From Sulfurospirillum multivorans DSM 12446 (GTDB lineage: Bacteria > Campylobacterota > Campylobacteria > Campylobacterales > Sulfurospirillaceae): a DNA stretch of 64,000 nucleotides. How positions within the stretch are numbered: the stretch's first letter is position 1; each line of letters starts with the position of its first letter. The DNA lies in contig NZ_CP007201.1 in assembly GCF_000568815.1 (NCBI RefSeq), positions 1,550,001 through 1,614,000 on the forward strand, written 5' to 3'. This document shows, in pieces, positions 45,896 to 57,906 of the stretch. Below the pieces are notes generated by a model. It was not told the DNA's origin. It made no database searches and saw only the letters and a program-made list of their open reading frames with translations. The position numbers and the translations under genes were made by a program.

Positions 45896-47224
45896 CTATT
45901 CCCATGGTGCTTTTTGAAAAACAGTTGTAAAGAAAGGATCCTCTAGTGTTTGAATGAGTTCATGTGCAAAGCTAAGGACACCGGCATAGCCTATAAAAGA
46001 GGTTTGTAATACAGGTGAAACCTCCATAAAAGCGATTTTGGATGCAGCCGCAGCATGATAGTGATGAACATCACAGAGTAAAATATCCACCGCTTCTTCG
46101 TCAATTATCTCTTCAAGCTCTTCGTAAGAATCACGAATGACCATACCTTGACCTTTTAATAATTCAAAAACTTTTTCACTATCATCTTGCGTGCATTGGT
46201 AAATGGCAGTTGCTGCGATGCGAACATTCAGCTCCTTTAACATAGGAATAAACTGCCATGAGTACTTCCCTTTCAGATCGAGTAGTGCGACTTTATCCTT
46301 TAAAACCGTGCGACAAGATTCTAATGCTTGGTTGAGACTTTTCTCTTCACGCGCAATAAACTGCTCTGAAATGCGTGTGAGTTTTCCATCGGCAAAAGTC
46401 TCTACGATGGAGCGAATCGCATCGGAAGTTGCGTGCCTTCCATAAAAAGAGACCTCGACCCAAGGAATATCCCACGCCTCTTTCATCTTCCTTGCTAAAC
46501 TGCCCATCGGTTTAGCGCCAATCAGGACATTGAGTTTTGCACAGTGCGCTTTTTGTGTCTGTTCCACATCTTCCCCACCTCCAAACATCCAATGAATGCG
46601 AAACCCAATGCTTTCAAGGAGTGTTTTATACGCATTCATTTCATTCAAGGAGGCGTTAAAACCTATGAGATTAATGTCGTATGCCAAAGCATCAAAAGGC
46701 TCTTTCTGCCCCATTAACTGCTGCATCAGTGTCACGCCTGCGATGCGCGCACCAAACGGAACGCCTCCCATAAACCCTGCTGCATTGATGAGGATAATCG
46801 GTATACCAAGGGTTTCTTGCTGGGTGTTAATAATGCGTTCAATATCCTCACCAATGAGAGAGCTTACACAGGTCAGATAGATAAAGATGACGTCTGGATG
46901 AATGTGCGTATAGATATACGTAATGCTGGATGAGAGTTTGTCTTCACCACCAAAAATAAGATCGTGTGCGTCCATTTGTGTGGTAAAAATAGAAGAGGGT
47001 GCATCCTGAAAAAGATACGTTACCTGAGGACAGGTACTCGGTGAATGAATAAGATGCGCCGCATTTTTAAAAGGCAATAAGGCTTGAATCGCTCCCTCAA
47101 ACGAACACCCACCGATCATAGTGCCAGGACTAAGCCGCTCACAGGTCACTTTTTTCTCTGTATCGGCATTGTGACTACAGCTGGATTCGTTGAAAAGCTC
47201 TTTAATGCTCTGATAACGCGACAT
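45896..47224 (-). CDS. Lone NifE-like nitrogenase component 1 protein
   Basis: A 442-residue member of the nitrogenase alpha/beta superfamily. Cys28, Cys40 (GTMIGGCSFEGA), Cys65 and Cys119 (YLTCVSSLIGEDIE) fit cluster ligands. Cys228 precedes PMGSLARKMKEAWDIPWVEVSFYG, which is a NifE-type segment, and the C-terminus GYAGVLSFAHELI resembles NifE's AGYAG. No NifN partner is adjacent. It starts 16 bases after anfA with a clear AAGGAAG site, so it is in the anfA transcript. It may help assemble or insert the Fe-only cofactor; this is inference. Confidence 0.75.
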   Translation of the reverse strand: MSRYQSIKELFNESSCSHNADTEKKVTCERLSPGTMIGGCSFEGAIQALLPFKNAAHLIHSPSTCPQVTYLFQDAPSSIFTTQMDAHDLIFGGEDKLSSSITYIYTHIHPDVIFIYLTCVSSLIGEDIERIINTQQETLGIPIILINAAGFMGGVPFGARIAGVTLMQQLMGQKEPFDALAYDINLIGFNASLNEMNAYKTLLESIGFRIHWMFGGGEDVEQTQKAHCAKLNVLIGAKPMGSLARKMKEAWDIPWVEVSFYGRHATSDAIRSIVETFADGKLTRISEQFIAREEKSLNQALESCRTVLKDKVALLDLKGKYSWQFIPMLKELNVRIAATAIYQCTQDDSEKVFELLKGQGMVIRDSYEELEEIIDEEAVDILLCDVHHYHAAAASKIAFMEVSPVLQTSFIGYAGVLSFAHELIQTLEDPFFTTVFQKAPWE

Positions 47225-47240
47225 TTTTCTTCCTTATTGC

Positions 47241-48776
47241 TTAAAGATATTCTTCAACACCAATCTCAAATTTTTGGATTTTATACCCAATTTGACGGTT
47301 GCTAATGCCCAGTTTTTTTGCCGCATGAATCTTAATGCCACTGCACTCCTTCAATACTTTAATAATCGTCTGACGTTCCAACTCCTCCAAATCTGCCTTC
47401 GTTTCAAAGACTTTGATATCGACCTGTGTCTTTGCTGGAAGCACGGAGGATAGGACATGCGCGTTTACATGTAAAGAGGGAGCGAGCAGAACAATGCGTT
47501 CCATACAGTTTTCAAGCTCACGAATATTTCCCGGCCAATTGTACGCTTTAAGCAGTGTTTCCGCATCGTTCATTAACGAGCGCTCTTTGGCATGACGCCT
47601 GCAAAATCGTTCCAAAAAGTAGCGTGAAAGCAAAATGATATCATCGCCTCGATCACGAAGAGAAGGGGAGTGAATCGGAATCACATTGAGCCTGTAAAAA
47701 AGATCTTCCCTAAAACTTCCTTGACGCACCATCTCTTTGATATCACGGTTTGTTGCCGCCACAATGCGCACATCGACTTTAATGGTCTTGGTTCCACCCA
47801 GCCTTTCAAACTCTTGTTCTTGAAGCACGCGCAACAGTTTGGCTTGAAGGTTTAAACTCAAATCGCCCACTTCATCCAAAAAAAGCGTTCCCTCATCGGC
47901 AAGCTCAAAACGCCCTTTGCGCATCTCTTTCGCATCGGTAAAAGCGCCTCTCTCGTGCCCAAACAGCTCGGTCTCCAAAAGATTTTCAGGAATGGCAGCA
48001 CAGTTGAGTTTGATGTAAGGTTTTTCTTTGCGCAGGCTATAGTTATGAATCGCTTTGGCGATAAGTTCTTTGCCCGTACCCGTTTCACCGCTGATCAAGA
48101 TGGTGGAGCTCGTACACGCCACCTTGCCCACAATGTCCAAAACACTCTGAATCACCGCGCTATGACCGATGATCTCATTTTGTTTGAGTATCTCTTCTTT
48201 GTAGTAGAGTTTTTCCTCTTTGAGGCGCTTTTTTTCATCATTGATCGTCTGATAAATTTGCTGTGATTGCGCCATCAAAGAGGCGGTAATCGTTAAGATG
48301 GTAACCATTTCTTCAATATCTGAGAGCGATTTTTGTGTCAAACTCACGCCCAAAACACCAAAAAGTCTGTTTTGAGAGAGTGCGGGGATAGCAAGGTAGG
48401 AAATTTCACTCTCTTTAAGACTGCAACTTTTGTTGAGAAAAAGGATGTTTTGATGAACGTTTTCTATAACAACGGGCTCTAAAAATTGCGCACATAACCC
48501 CGTAGCGCCTTCACCCACTTTATAGGTCGCTAAGAGTTCTTGCCGTTTACTGAGCCCCACAGAACTTAAGACTTCAAGTTCATTGCTCTCATCATTGAGC
48601 GCATAATAGATGCTTTTATCCATGTAAAAGTGCCGTTTAAGCAGGCTGAGTGTTGTTTCAAACGCTTTTTCGATGCCAAGCTCACTGCCTTTGAGTGCGA
48701 CGGAGATTTCGTATAAAACCCGAAGCTCTTGATAACGTGGGCAATCTTTGATGGGGCTGATGCAAATTGTATCCAC
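47241..48776 (-). CDS. anfA: Sigma-54 activator of the alternative nitrogenase, AnfA/NifA type
   Basis: A 511-residue enhancer-binding protein. An N-terminal GAF domain (about 20-165) is followed by an AAA+ domain: Walker [39 protein letters not shown] (the sigma-54 contact loop is GAFTDA, not GAFTGA), Walker [13 protein letters not shown]-terminal Fis-type helix-turn-helix ([16 protein letters not shown]) completes it. Its place beside anfDGK makes it their activator. No Cys pair between AAA+ and HTH as in oxygen-sensing NifA is evident. A palindrome copy gives Leu-His-Val. Confidence 0.85.
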   Translation of the reverse strand: MDTICISPIKDCPRYQELRVLYEISVALKGSELGIEKAFETTLSLLKRHFYMDKSIYYALNDESNELEVLSSVGLSKRQELLATYKVGEGATGLCAQFLEPVVIENVHQNILFLNKSCSLKESEISYLAIPALSQNRLFGVLGVSLTQKSLSDIEEMVTILTITASLMAQSQQIYQTINDEKKRLKEEKLYYKEEILKQNEIIGHSAVIQSVLDIVGKVACTSSTILISGETGTGKELIAKAIHNYSLRKEKPYIKLNCAAIPENLLETELFGHERGAFTDAKEMRKGRFELADEGTLFLDEVGDLSLNLQAKLLRVLQEQEFERLGGTKTIKVDVRIVAATNRDIKEMVRQGSFREDLFYRLNVIPIHSPSLRDRGDDIILLSRYFLERFCRRHAKERSLMNDAETLLKAYNWPGNIRELENCMERIVLLAPSLHVNAHVLSSVLPAKTQVDIKVFETKADLEELERQTIIKVLKECSGIKIHAAKKLGISNRQIGYKIQKFEIGVEEYL

Positions 48777-48809
48777 AGGCGCTCTCCTCAGTTTTGATGA
48801 ATGGCAATG

Positions 48810-48839
48810 TATCGTAGTATAATTTATTATACTACGATA
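48810..48839. promoter_or_regulatory. Mo-box-like palindrome upstream of anfA
   Basis: TATCGTAGTATAA (48810-48822) and TTATACTACGATA (48827-48839) are perfect reverse complements around TTTA. Read as ATCGTAGTATA-N6-TATACTACGAT it has the 11-N6-11 layout, the ATCG/CGAT ends and TATA inner halves of ModE molybdate boxes. It lies 34 bases upstream of the anfA start. A Mo-loaded ModE-type repressor here would shut off the Fe-only system. A transcription terminator for the upstream gene is possible, but no T-run follows. Confidence 0.65.
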
Positions 48840-48867
48840 GTATACTGCTTAGCTGGAGGAAGATGAA

Positions 48868-49407
48868 TCACAAAAGTGCCTCTTTATTAAACAATTCACT
48901 CTCTTGCGCAATGTTTTCTTTTGCACTGAGCTCATAAGGTTCTATTTTAAAGACAGAGACCGCTTTGCCATCGTGCGTGGAGCGATACTTTTCGATCAAA
49001 CTTCCCGAGAGTTGGTGCTTGTAGTAGTGTGGCGTGTATTTATCCAACAATTTTTGAAGTACTAAAGCGGACTCTTCGGCGTCCATTACTTTCTCAGCCA
49101 CACCAAAAATGATCACACTGCGATACGCCGTATCGGCATGACAGGGAACGGGATCGACAACGGTGCCGTATTCATGGAAGAGGGTAAAGCAGACGGAGGG
49201 TTTTTGAAGCAAAATACTCTCTTTTTTACCGCTTCCCATACCATGGAAATAAACCGCGCCCTTGTACCACACGTAATTCACAGGCGTGGCGTAAGGCATG
49301 TTTTGCTCATCCACCATCGCTACAATGCCCACACGCGTCTCGTTTAAAAAGGCTTTAATAATCGCTTCATCGGTACAGATTCTTTTGGTATAACGAATTG
49401 TGTGCAT
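48868..49407 (-). CDS. Pyridoxamine 5'-phosphate oxidase-like flavin protein
   Basis: A 179-residue FMN-binding split-barrel protein (RVGIVAMVDEQNMPYATPVNYVW, shown as the first barrel strands; YFHGMGSGKKESIL; VIIFGVAEKVMDAEE). It is closest to the NimA/5-nitroimidazole-reductase-like subgroup rather than true PdxH. It lies between anfK and anfA on the same strand, so a redox or flavin role connected to the nitrogenase is plausible but unproven. Confidence 0.75.
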   Translation of the reverse strand: MHTIRYTKRICTDEAIIKAFLNETRVGIVAMVDEQNMPYATPVNYVWYKGAVYFHGMGSGKKESILLQKPSVCFTLFHEYGTVVDPVPCHADTAYRSVIIFGVAEKVMDAEESALVLQKLLDKYTPHYYKHQLSGSLIEKYRSTHDGKAVSVFKIEPYELSAKENIAQESELFNKEALL

Positions 49408-49469
49408 ATTTTCTCCTCATAATGAAGGGATTTTAGCTTTACATGTAAAGAAAAAACCCCTCAGTTTTT

Positions 49470-50867
<1,398 letters not shown>

Positions 50868-50877
50868 TTATCCTTTT

Positions 50878-51255
50878 TTAGTATCGTGCAACTGTCAGCT
50901 CTTTATTGAGCGAACCGCTAATCGTGACGTAGTCAATACGTTCTTTAAGCTTCTCTATCAGCACCTTGATACTCTCTTTATCCATTTCCGCAAACCAAGA
51001 AAAACGCGCTCTAAAGGCTTCAGTCAACGAGAGGGCATCAACCCAATAACAACGATCTTCGGGTGTCTCTTTCGCCACTTCTTCATCGCATAAAAGTTGC
51101 TTTGTTTTACTCAAAACCCCTTCGTTTTGCCTCTCTCTATCCCACGATCTTGAGTGAAACTGCCAAAGGCAATGTTTCATAATATAATCTTCCATCTGCA
51201 TGATTCGAGCACTTTGTGTCGATTGTATTTGCATATTTACTTTTTCATCGCTCAT
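50878..51255 (-). CDS. anfG: Iron-only nitrogenase delta subunit
   Basis: A 125-residue delta subunit. Such a subunit exists only in alternative (V or Fe-only) nitrogenases. IMQMEDYIMKHCLWQFHSRSWDRE, CYWVDALSLTEAFR and a tail RIDYVTISGSLNKELTVARY fit AnfG (about 130 residues in Azotobacter). A good GGAG site precedes its ATG, 11 bases from the anfD stop. Confidence 0.93.
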   Translation of the reverse strand: MSDEKVNMQIQSTQSARIMQMEDYIMKHCLWQFHSRSWDRERQNEGVLSKTKQLLCDEEVAKETPEDRCYWVDALSLTEAFRARFSWFAEMDKESIKVLIEKLKERIDYVTISGSLNKELTVARY

Positions 51256-51266
51256 TGGTTTCTCCT

Positions 51267-52901
<1,635 letters not shown>

Positions 52902-53057
52902 TTAAAAAGGATAAAAGTGCCTATTGAAGGGCTTTTGAAAAACTTATGGAAAAAAGGAGGAGGGCTATTTTGACAAAATTGTAAGGGTAGGTATGTACAA
53001 AACAGTGAAAATGTAAAGCTTACATGTAAAAGAGTTTGGGAAGTAAAAAGGGGAGAG

Positions 53058-53089
53058 AAGAGTAAACGCGTTTAAAAAAGTTTACTCTT
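53058..53089 (-). terminator. Terminator overlapping the cysE stop
   Basis: AAGAGTAAAC (53058-53067) and GTTTACTCTT (53080-53089) are perfect 10-bp arms with a 12-base loop; on the minus strand a CTCTCCCCTTTTT tail follows. The left arm on the RNA includes the last cysE codons. Confidence 0.6.
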
Positions 53090-53795
53090 TAACGGATTCT
53101 AAATAGCATTTATAAATGGCTTCAAGTTCGTCATCTTTGATTTTGAGATCTTTGTTGGTGGTTAAGACCGCTTCTTCTAAAATCTTGATGCGTTTGAACA
53201 TATAGATGAAAAGCTCTTTGTTGATGTCGGGGATTTTGTTGTGTGCCATAGGGTTTTTGTCGCGCCCTTTATCAATGATACGAGCAGGCAAACCCACCGC
53301 TGTTGAGTCATCGGGGATGCTTTTGACCACAACGGAATTAGAACCAATACGGCAGTTTTCACCGATGGTAATATCGCCTAAGATTTTAGCACCTGAGCCA
53401 ATAACCGTATGATTGCCAATGGTTGGATGACGTTTAACGCCACGCTCTAGACTCACACCACCAAGTGTAACGCCTTGATAAATCAAAACATCATCACCCA
53501 CAATCGCCGTCTCACCGATGACGACACCAAACGCATGATCGATAAAGACACGGCGACCAATGGTGCACGCAGGGTGAATGTCAGTGTTAGTGATAATCTG
53601 CGAAATGCCCATGAGTGCGCGCGCAAGCGTTTTAAAACCCTTTACATGTAACGCATGCGCAATGCGGTAATTAGCCAAAGCCCAAACCCCTGGGTAGTTA
53701 AAAAAAAGCTCTACTTTCGAGTTGATAGCGGGGTCATGCAGAATCGGTTGGGAAAAATCTTCTTTAATTTTTTCCCACAAGGAGACAGAGTTCAT
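53082..53795 (-). CDS. cysE: Serine O-acetyltransferase
   Basis: A 237-residue left-handed beta-helix enzyme that acetylates serine for cysteine synthesis. HPACTIGRRVFIDHAFGVVIGE, VLIYQGVTLGG, KRHPTIGNHTVIGSGAKILG and RIGSNSVVVK are the family hexapeptides with the catalytic Asp/His. A short C-terminal extension follows. It overlaps speA by four bases (ATGA). A palindrome copy (53642) encodes Leu-His-Val-Lys. Confidence 0.94.
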   Translation of the reverse strand: MNSVSLWEKIKEDFSQPILHDPAINSKVELFFNYPGVWALANYRIAHALHVKGFKTLARALMGISQIITNTDIHPACTIGRRVFIDHAFGVVIGETAIVGDDVLIYQGVTLGGVSLERGVKRHPTIGNHTVIGSGAKILGDITIGENCRIGSNSVVVKSIPDDSTAVGLPARIIDKGRDKNPMAHNKIPDINKELFIYMFKRIKILEEAVLTTNKDLKIKDDELEAIYKCYLESVKE

Positions 53796-55636
53796 TGCGA
53801 ATTATCCTCATTGTTAATCGTTTTAAGATAGCCGTTGTCATTTAAGAAGAGGTAAATCTCACCTAAAATGTGTTTTTTCTCTTTTTCACTGATGATGTCA
53901 GACGCCTCAATGCGATCATTAAGATTTTCTTGAACCTCTTTAATGTCGTAATCAAGATCTTCTAAAATATCACTAATGCTTTGCGATTCCAAGATATTTT
54001 CAATCGCATAGCCATCGTCGTCGATAATAATAGTAGCCTCAGTTGGATGAGTAAAGAGGTTGTGTTTCATACCCAATACTTCTTGATAAGCCCCCACTAA
54101 GAAAAAGCCTAAGAAATAGTCACGGTTTTTAATGTCAACATCGTGCAAGAAAAGTGGTGTTTCGGTGTTAAAACCTATCTCGCCATCGCTATCGCACGTG
54201 ATGTCCCACAAAGAGGCTGAACGTGTTGGGACTTCATCCAAACGATCCAAAGGCATAACAGGAAACGTTTGACCAATACCCCAAAAATCAGGCAAACTCT
54301 GGAAGAGTGAGAAGTTAACCAAGTAGCGCTCTTGCACACGATCTTGAATGTCTAGTATCTCACTGAGTTTTTTATCGGCAACCAAACCGACCGCTTTTTT
54401 GATGATCAGATTAACCAAAATCTCCGTATTGGAGCGATCTTGAAGGTCAATATACCCCAAATCAAATAGGGTCAATAATGACTCCATGTGATCGATACTA
54501 TCGTGTAAAAATTCAAGCGCATTTTTACGGTTCATCGTACCTAAAAGATCGTACAGTTCTTGCACAAGAGGAGGATTGATCTCTTTGGGTCTGAGTTTTT
54601 GATCGGTGTACTCTTGCGAGAAGAGCTCCAAAACAGGCGCAATAAGTACGGCATGGTGAGCGGCGACAAAACGTCCTGATTCGATGAAAATGTCAGGTTC
54701 ATGAACCCCTTTTTGGGTTGCAATATCTTTGAGCAGATAGACAACATCGTTGGCATACTCGCTTAAGGTATAGTTTTTATGTAACGTTGTTTTATGTTGA
54801 GAGTATTCAACCGCCAAACCGCCGCCTAGATTGATCGCTCGAAGATGGGTTGCACCCATGCGACAGAGTTCGGCGTAAATATTCCCCGCTTCCCTAAGTG
54901 CTTTTTTCAAAGGAGCAATGTCGGTAATTTGCGATCCGATATGAAAATGAATCATCGTAAATTTTTCAAGCAAATTGGCATCACGAAGCATATTAACCGC
55001 TTCTAAAAGCTCGGTAGAAGTCAAACCAAACTTGGAGTTAATGCCGCCACTCTTCGCCCAAATACCAATGCCTGAGCTATGAAGACGAATGCGCAAACCA
55101 ATATTAGGCACACATCCAAAACGATCTTTAGCAATAGAGATAATACTCTCAAGCTCATTCAGCCCTTCAATCGTAAGCGTGATGTTATGACCCATCTCTG
55201 CGGCAATAAACCCTAACGAGATCATTTCATTGTCTTTAAAACCATTCACGGTGATCGGAGCATCTGGATTGTTGTACGCCATTGCTAAAATCAGCTCTGC
55301 TTTACTACCAGCTTCTAGCCCATAATGATATTTTTGCCCTAAAGTGACAAGGTTTTTGACAAAATTGGGAAATTGATTGACCTTAAGAGGGTAGACCGCA
55401 CTAAAATTGCCTTCGTATCCAAACTCTTTTTTTGCATCAGCAAAACTTTTGTAAATCATACGGATCTGTTTTTGAATCAGATGTGGAAATCGAAGTAAAA
55501 TAGGACCACGGATACCATCTTTGCGTATCTCTTGAATGATCTCTATCAAAGAAGGCTCACAGCCTGTGTTCACTTTTACCTTACCGTCTTCGATAAAAAA
55601 GTTATCGTTTCCCCATGTTTTGATTCCGTAGTCCAA
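53792..55636 (-). CDS. speA: Biosynthetic arginine decarboxylase
   Basis: A 614-residue PLP enzyme making agmatine for polyamines. The PLP Lys is in SAVYPLKVNQFPNFVKNL, the barrel has FHIGSQITD and RAINLGGGLAVEYSQH, and WGIGQTFPVMPLDRLDE is in the C-terminal part. ORF length is usual for SpeA (about 610-660). Followed by cysE in overlap; 11 bases after hisS. Confidence 0.93.
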   Translation of the reverse strand: MDYGIKTWGNDNFFIEDGKVKVNTGCEPSLIEIIQEIRKDGIRGPILLRFPHLIQKQIRMIYKSFADAKKEFGYEGNFSAVYPLKVNQFPNFVKNLVTLGQKYHYGLEAGSKAELILAMAYNNPDAPITVNGFKDNEMISLGFIAAEMGHNITLTIEGLNELESIISIAKDRFGCVPNIGLRIRLHSSGIGIWAKSGGINSKFGLTSTELLEAVNMLRDANLLEKFTMIHFHIGSQITDIAPLKKALREAGNIYAELCRMGATHLRAINLGGGLAVEYSQHKTTLHKNYTLSEYANDVVYLLKDIATQKGVHEPDIFIESGRFVAAHHAVLIAPVLELFSQEYTDQKLRPKEINPPLVQELYDLLGTMNRKNALEFLHDSIDHMESLLTLFDLGYIDLQDRSNTEILVNLIIKKAVGLVADKKLSEILDIQDRVQERYLVNFSLFQSLPDFWGIGQTFPVMPLDRLDEVPTRSASLWDITCDSDGEIGFNTETPLFLHDVDIKNRDYFLGFFLVGAYQEVLGMKHNLFTHPTEATIIIDDDGYAIENILESQSISDILEDLDYDIKEVQENLNDRIEASDIISEKEKKHILGEIYLFLNDNGYLKTINNEDNSQ

Positions 55637-55647
55637 TGTTTTGCTCC

Positions 55648-56856
55648 TTAAAAATGTGCCATATTGATAATTTTTTCTTCTTTACTCTCAAGATCTTTCA
55701 CCCAAACACTCTGCTTCGCAAGCTCGTCTTCACCAATACATACACAAAATTTTACATATAATTTATCGGCGATTTTAAGATGATTTTTAAGTGATTTTGA
55801 CTCATACGAGGTCAAAACTTTCTCCGTTTTGCGTTTTTCATCAACTAACTTAAAGACGATCTCTTTCGCCTCATCGCAAAGTGCAGCGATGTAGTAGCCC
55901 TCACGTCCAGTTTCAGGCATCTTGACCAGTTCCATCAAACGCTCGATGCCCATTGCAAAGCCAACAGCAGGCGTTGCCTTACCATCTAAAAACTCCACCA
56001 AACGATCGTATCTGCCACCGCCAGCGATAGCACTTTGCGCCCCAATTTCATTGCTTACAAATTCAAACGCCGTTTTGGAGTAATAATCAAGCCCACGAAC
56101 CAGCTTTGGATTGACCATGTAAGCAACGCCAAATTGGTCTAAAATTGACTTTAATGTTGCAAAATCATCTTTACATGTAACGCATAAATGATCAATTATA
56201 AGTGGTGCATCCGCAAGCAAAACTTTACAGTGTTCGTTTTTACAATCCAGCACGCGAATCGGATTGGTCAGTTTTCGTCTTTCACAATCTTCGCATAAAC
56301 CCTCACGCGTCTCTAAAAATTGAACCAGTGTTGTGCGGTACTGAGGCATACACGAAGGGCAGCCCAAAGAGTTGATTTCCAGTGTAAACCCAATGCCAAG
56401 CGCTTCAAACATCGCTTTAAGCATCAAGATAATCGTTGCATCTTCTCTGACATCGCTTTCGCCAAAACTCTCCGCACCAAATTGGTGAAATTGTCTCAAG
56501 CGACCTTTTTGAGGCCTTTCATAGCGAAACATCGGTCCATGGTAAAAGAAGCGTCGTTTTTCACCCGCTTTGTCGTATTTTTGCTGAATAAACGCTCGTA
56601 CAACTCCTGCCGTACCTTCAGGGCGCAAGCAGACGTCGTTTTCACCTTTGTCGATGAACTGATACATCTCTTTACCGACAATATCACTGCTCTCACCCAC
56701 ACTGCGTTTAAAAAGTGCGGTCTCTTCTAAAATAGGCGTCTCGACAAACGAAAAGCCATACTGCTCCGCAATGCGTGAACAGGTTTTAATCATATAAAGA
56801 TATATTTCACTGTGTGGCGAGAGGGTATCTTTCATTCCACGTAAAGCATTAATCAT
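55648..56856 (-). CDS. hisS: Histidyl-tRNA synthetase
   Basis: A 402-residue class II synthetase. INALRGMKDTLSP (start), motif 2 FYHGPMFRYERPQKGRLRQFHQFG, LVRGLDYYSKTAFEF (His A) and GGGRYDRLVEFLDG, then motif 3 AVGFAMGIERLMEL, are all present. A palindrome copy (56171) is read as Val-Thr-Cys-Lys. It overlaps tmk by eight bases. Confidence 0.95.
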   Translation of the reverse strand: MINALRGMKDTLSPHSEIYLYMIKTCSRIAEQYGFSFVETPILEETALFKRSVGESSDIVGKEMYQFIDKGENDVCLRPEGTAGVVRAFIQQKYDKAGEKRRFFYHGPMFRYERPQKGRLRQFHQFGAESFGESDVREDATIILMLKAMFEALGIGFTLEINSLGCPSCMPQYRTTLVQFLETREGLCEDCERRKLTNPIRVLDCKNEHCKVLLADAPLIIDHLCVTCKDDFATLKSILDQFGVAYMVNPKLVRGLDYYSKTAFEFVSNEIGAQSAIAGGGRYDRLVEFLDGKATPAVGFAMGIERLMELVKMPETGREGYYIAALCDEAKEIVFKLVDEKRKTEKVLTSYESKSLKNHLKIADKLYVKFCVCIGEDELAKQSVWVKDLESKEEKIINMAHF

Positions 56857-57433
56857 TTAAAAAATCCTCAATCTGTTTATAAATCATCTCAATTTCGTGT
56901 GAAGCATCGACTTCCAAGACCTGAATCGGCAAGGTTTTAACAACGCGACGCATTATATCTTGAATCCGTAACAAATAGCTTACACCGCGCTCTTCAATGG
57001 CATCGTGCTCTTTTGCGCCCATGCGTTCACTCATCAGTGTCTTATTTGTGAGAAAAAGTACGATTTTTTCAGGGTAAGACTCTTGTAGGGCTAAGCGGTT
57101 CATCGCAAGCAATAACTCGCCATCCACCTCTGCATGATTGGCACACGCATACGCAATCCCCGATAAAAAGCCACGATCGCTGATGACCAAGCGCTCATTG
57201 CGCGCAGGTTTGACAACACGGTCGTAATGCAAAGCCCGATCAGCTAAAAACAAAAAAAGCTCTGCGTTAAAAGAGCTTTTCAGCGCTCCACCCAATAACA
57301 TTTCACGAAATTTCAAGCCTGTGGGCGTTCCACCGGGCTCTTTGGTCGCTAAGACTGTTTTATAACGCTCAGCAAACAGTGCCACTTGGGTACTTTTACC
57401 CGTTGTATCAATGCCTTCGAAAATCACATACAT
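56849..57433 (-). CDS. tmk: Thymidylate kinase
   Basis: A 194-residue kinase that phosphorylates dTMP. P-loop FEGIDTTGKSTQVALFAERY, LATKEPGGTPTG with the DR(Y/H)-like LVISDRGFLSGIAYA (DRG here), and a LID with KTLMSERMGAKEHD. It overlaps coaD by ten bases and hisS by eight, so the group is co-transcribed. Confidence 0.94.
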   Translation of the reverse strand: MYVIFEGIDTTGKSTQVALFAERYKTVLATKEPGGTPTGLKFREMLLGGALKSSFNAELFLFLADRALHYDRVVKPARNERLVISDRGFLSGIAYACANHAEVDGELLLAMNRLALQESYPEKIVLFLTNKTLMSERMGAKEHDAIEERGVSYLLRIQDIMRRVVKTLPIQVLEVDASHEIEMIYKQIEDFLND

Positions 57434-57906
57434 GTAAATCTACTTTGTAAATAAGGTAAAACCATAGGAGGGACTAAATGCGAAACATTCCCGCCGTGTT
57501 TTGCGATGGAGCGTACCACAGAGGAGCTAATAAACGCATTTTTAAGACTGGGCATTAAGTAAACTGTCTCAATTTCACTCCACAACGAGGCATTGGCATA
57601 ACCCATTTGGAGCTCAAATTCAAAATCGCTTACAGCACGTAGTCCTCGTATCATCACGCGAATATCTTTCTCTTTTGAAAAACTGACCAAAAGGTTATCA
57701 AAAGGCTCCACTTCCACACCTTGCATATCTTTAATGGCGGCTTGCACCATCTCGACACGCGTGGTGATGTCAAAAACGGGGCGTTTTTCTTCCGAAAGTG
57801 CTACGGCAACCAAGACTTTGTCGAAAAGCTTTTGCGCACGTTTAATGACATCCATATGTCCATTGGTGATAGGATCAAAGGTTCCTGGGTAAATTGCGAC
57901 TCTCAT
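57424..57906 (-). CDS. coaD: Phosphopantetheine adenylyltransferase
   Basis: A 160-residue coenzyme A synthesis enzyme. The start is ATG 57906, inside the ubiX stop (ATGA) with GGGAGG upstream. AIYPGTFDPITNGHMDVIKRA carries the (T/H)xGH-type site, with IRGLRAVSDFEFELQMGYAN and FISSSVVRSIAKHGGNVSHLVP in the right order. Confidence 0.94.
   Translation of the reverse strand: MRVAIYPGTFDPITNGHMDVIKRAQKLFDKVLVAVALSEEKRPVFDITTRVEMVQAAIKDMQGVEVEPFDNLLVSFSKEKDIRVMIRGLRAVSDFEFELQMGYANASLWSEIETVYLMPSLKNAFISSSVVRSIAKHGGNVSHLVPPMVLPYLQSRFTCM

Noticed and set aside
49408-49469. Hidden small gene between anfK and the flavin protein
   Set aside because: Only 62 bases; it holds one palindrome copy and a ribosome-binding region.
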